DNA of 64,000 nucleotides. Source: Larkinella sp965227735 (lineage in GTDB: Bacteria > Bacteroidota > Bacteroidia > Cytophagales > Spirosomataceae). Of the stretch, positions 61,638 to 64,000 are shown one piece after another. The position numbers and the translations under genes are program-made. The notes beneath the pieces were generated by a model. The model searched no databases, was not told where the DNA came from, and worked only from the letters and a program-made list of their open reading frames with translations. The stretch is from contig NZ_OZ245776.1 of assembly GCF_965227735.1 (NCBI RefSeq), positions 4,216,001 through 4,280,000 of the forward strand, given 5' to 3'. Position 1 is the stretch's first letter. Every line of letters starts with the position of its first letter.

Positions 61638-62900
61638 ATGAAAATTCTGCATACCGCAGACTGGCACTTAGGGAAACGACTGTATAAGCATGAACTCCGC
61701 GACGATCACGTCCGGTTTCTGGACTGGCTGGCCGAAACCGTCGAAAGTCGCGAGATCGATGTGTTGATCATTTCGGGGGATATTTTCGATACGACGAACC
61801 CCAACGACGGGTCGATGCAGTTGTATTACCAGTTTCTGACCCGGATGCTGCCGCTGGAACGCCGAATCATCATCACCGGCGGGAACCACGATTCTCCCAG
61901 TAAACTCAACGCCCCGCGCGAATTGCTCCGGCACCTCAATATTCACGTCATTGGCTGCACGACCGGCGATTGCATCGAAGAGGTAATTCGGCTAAAAACC
62001 GGCTCGACGGATTTGCTCGTGGCTGCCGTTCCCTATCTCCGCGACAGCGATTTGCGGCAATCCATTTCGGGGCAGACCTACGAAGAGCGCATCGACGCCG
62101 TGCGGATGGGCATCCGGAATCATTACGAACGTATTGTCGATCATTGCCAGACAGAATACCGCGATGTGCCGGTTCTGGCGATGGGCCATTTATACGTGAA
62201 TGGTGCGACGGTTTCGCCCGAAAGCGAACGGGAGATTCATGCGGTGGGCGGGCAGGCGGCTTTTTCGTCCGAACATTTCCCGCCCGGTTTCGATTACGTG
62301 GCGCTGGGGCATATTCACGTTCCGCAGCAGATTGGCGGGATTGAAACCGTTCGCTACAGTGGCGCTCCGCTTCCACTGAGTTTTGCCGAACGCGATAACC
62401 GGCATCAGGTACTGGAATTGACCGTCGAAAACGGCAAAATCAAAACCATCGAATCCGTTCCGGTTCCGCATTTTCGCTCGTTGCGGCAGGTGGCCGGAGC
62501 CCTGGATGCGGTTCGGGAAACGCTGGAAAAACTGGAAGAAACCGACGCGCTGGCTACGATGGTGGAGATTCTGGTCGAGGAAGAAAACGAGAGCCTGACG
62601 GTTCGGCAGCATTTCGAGCAGTTGCAGCGCGATTACGCCGAAGCGCCGTTTCTGATTGCCAAATCCCGGTTGATTTTTCGCAATAAATTAAAAGGGTTAG
62701 ACTCGCTTTACGTGGCCGACACGCAGTTGCAGGACCTTTCTTACCTCGATGTGTTTGGCCGTCGGCTGGATGCGTCGCAGGTGGAGGGCGACGAGCGGAC
62801 GGCACTTCTGGAAGCGTATAAAGAATTGTATCGTTTGGTTACGGAACAAGCAGCCCATCCTGTACTCCTGCATGAAAATCCGACAAATTCGCTTTCGTAA
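61638..62900 (+). CDS. sbcD: nuclease SbcCD subunit D
   Basis: The 420-residue Mre11-type phosphoesterase has HTADWHLGK, ISGDIFDT, TGGNHDSPSK, MGHLYVNG and LGHIHVPQ, which carry the Mn-binding residues. The C-terminal capping domain follows (about 275-410). With SbcC it cleaves DNA hairpins and protein-blocked ends. This is notable in a window full of long palindromes, since SbcCD attacks such structures during replication. The sbcC start overlaps the end of this gene by 29 bp. Confidence 0.95.
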   Translation: MKILHTADWHLGKRLYKHELRDDHVRFLDWLAETVESREIDVLIISGDIFDTTNPNDGSMQLYYQFLTRMLPLERRIIITGGNHDSPSKLNAPRELLRHLNIHVIGCTTGDCIEEVIRLKTGSTDLLVAAVPYLRDSDLRQSISGQTYEERIDAVRMGIRNHYERIVDHCQTEYRDVPVLAMGHLYVNGATVSPESEREIHAVGGQAAFSSEHFPPGFDYVALGHIHVPQQIGGIETVRYSGAPLPLSFAERDNRHQVLELTVENGKIKTIESVPVPHFRSLRQVAGALDAVRETLEKLEETDALATMVEILVEEENESLTVRQHFEQLQRDYAEAPFLIAKSRLIFRNKLKGLDSLYVADTQLQDLSYLDVFGRRLDASQVEGDERTALLEAYKELYRLVTEQAAHPVLLHENPTNSLS

Positions 62901-64000
62901 CATCAATTCCTTTTACGGCGAACACCCGCCGATTCAGTTTAACGAAGGGCTGCTGAACAGTACCGGCTTGTTCGTCATTGCCGGACCAACCGGAGCCGGA
63001 AAATCCACCTTGCTCGACGTCATCACGCTGGCGTTGTTTAACCGGGTGCCGCGGATTTCGGGCGGTATTTCCAACACCAGCATCATCGACGAAGGCATTC
63101 TGGTGAATCAGCAGGCGGCCCGGGAACCCGGAACGTTGGCTTATGCGGAGATTGAGTACGAAGTGGGCGGGAAAGCCTACCGTTCGCGCTGGTCGATCAA
63201 GAAAAACCGCAACGGCAACTGGAACAACTACGAAATGGAAATTGCCTTTCTCCCCGAAGGGCAAATGGAAGGTCAGTTGCTGCCAATCAAAGGCTTGAGT
63301 GAATTTCCGAAGAAGAACGAAGAACTCATTGGCCTGACCTACGACCAGTTTATCCGGTCTATCGTGCTGGCACAGGGCGCGTTCGACCAGTTTCTGAAGT
63401 CGCGGGCCGCTGAACGGAGCAAAATGCTGGAACGGATTACCGGCACCGAAATTTACCGGCAACTGGGCCAGCGCGCACACCAGGTCAATAGAACCTACGA
63501 CGAACGAATCAGGGACAAACGGCAGGAAGTCGAGCTGATCAAAGTGCTGAACGACGAGCAGGTCGAGGAACTGAAAACCCGCCAGAAAGCGATCGGTAGT
63601 CGGCTGGATGACCTCGCCAAAGCGATTGTCTTTTACACGAACGAAGAAAAATTCCTGCGCCAGATTGCCGATGCCAACCAGCAGCTTGCGGTTTTGACCA
63701 GGCGGCAACAGGTGTCGGAAGAAAAGAAACAGGCCTTCGTGCCGGATGCCCTGCGGCTGCAACGCCACGAGCAGGTCGCCGATCTGGCCGCTCATTTCTC
63801 CGACATTACCAACGCCGAACGAAACCGAAAAACCGCCGAACAGGATCAGCAGGCGGCCCGGACGAATCTGCACGATCTGGAGAAACAGCAGACGGTTTTG
63901 ATGGGTAAAGCGCAAACGCTGACGCAGAAAACCGGGCTGTCGGAACCGACCTTCGAACAAGCATTGAACGACTTTCGGGAAACCGTGCTGGATCTGACCA
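62872..64000 (+). CDS. sbcC: nuclease SbcCD subunit C, N-terminal part (runs off window)
   Basis: The frame from the ATG at 62872 is open to the window end (about 376 residues). It begins MKIRQIRFRNINSFYGEHPP and has Walker A in GPTGAGKSTLLDVITLALF and the Q-loop region SIVLAQGAFDQFLKSRAAERSKMLERITGTEIY. A long coiled coil begins near residue 195. This is the N-terminal ATPase half and first coiled-coil arm of an SMC-like SbcC/Rad50 protein. The rest lies beyond the window. Confidence 0.94.
   Translation, partial: MKIRQIRFRNINSFYGEHPPIQFNEGLLNSTGLFVIAGPTGAGKSTLLDVITLALFNRVPRISGGISNTSIIDEGILVNQQAAREPGTLAYAEIEYEVGGKAYRSRWSIKKNRNGNWNNYEMEIAFLPEGQMEGQLLPIKGLSEFPKKNEELIGLTYDQFIRSIVLAQGAFDQFLKSRAAERSKMLERITGTEIYRQLGQRAHQVNRTYDERIRDKRQEVELIKVLNDEQVEELKTRQKAIGSRLDDLAKAIVFYTNEEKFLRQIADANQQLAVLTRRQQVSEEKKQAFVPDALRLQRHEQVADLAAHFSDITNAERNRKTAEQDQQAARTNLHDLEKQQTVLMGKAQTLTQKTGLSEPTFEQALNDFRETVLDLT

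Overview
The window looks like a chromosome segment of a Bacteroidota species, probably a member of the Cytophagales (Spirosoma/Larkinella-like). The evidence is a SusC/SusD pair, the gliding lipoprotein GldH, a cysteine-rich PSP1 (RicT-type) protein, TPR-HisKA_2 kinases, a BlaI/BlaR1 pair, and promoters matching the Bacteroidota pattern (TTTG, about 19-20 nt, TAnnTTTG). This placement comes from gene content, not from a database search. No tRNA, rRNA, CRISPR array, transposase or phage gene was seen.

Layout. 0-3.5 kb: two Fe-S oxidoreductase subunits separated by a GT-C-like membrane protein, then a small conserved protein and free-methionine-sulfoxide reductase. 3.5-9.9 kb: housekeeping genes (mnmD, a DUF4293 protein, kdsD, recQ, purD). 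10-21 kb: a five-gene minus-strand operon of SusC, SusD, a TPR protein with an HEYVH metalloprotease motif, and two tandem S10 serine carboxypeptidases; it contains no glycoside hydrolase. 21.3-27 kb: divergent proline-catabolic genes (P5C dehydrogenase and proline dehydrogenase), an AraC regulator and an amino-acid permease. Together 10-27 kb reads as a route from outer-membrane peptide capture to amino-acid catabolism, which is an inference from layout. 27.5-37 kb: mixed core genes (ricT, a pseudouridine synthase, tag, a PhoR/PhoB-like pair, a GH43 enzyme, an AI-2E transporter, a LON-domain protein, gldH). 37.2-45 kb: a BlaI-BlaR1 operon with a clear promoter and two operator dyads, a short protein that looks like BlaR1 without its protease domain, an M16 protease and a second such protein. 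45-48.7 kb: an SGNH hydrolase, a YwqK-like protein, GDP-fucose synthase and an AraC regulator. 48.8-56.1 kb: a receiver-GAF-sigma54 activator convergent with two tandem TPR-HisKA_2 kinases. 56.6-59.8 kb: three alpha/beta hydrolases and a small membrane protein. 60-64 kb: a NeuD/PglD-type acyltransferase, an LpxH-like phosphoesterase and sbcD-sbcC, the last cut by the window end.

The most striking non-coding feature is a set of at least twelve palindromic intergenic elements belonging to several sequence families. Several fill the space between convergent stop codons almost exactly. Two families recur inside the window: one with a CGCACGGGCGACCCC-type core (three copies) and one with TTACACAG-type arms (two copies). 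Other regulatory candidates are direct repeats between the proline genes, twin 16-bp dyads upstream of the sigma54 activator, and a 69-bp sequence duplicated upstream of two neighbouring minus-strand genes.
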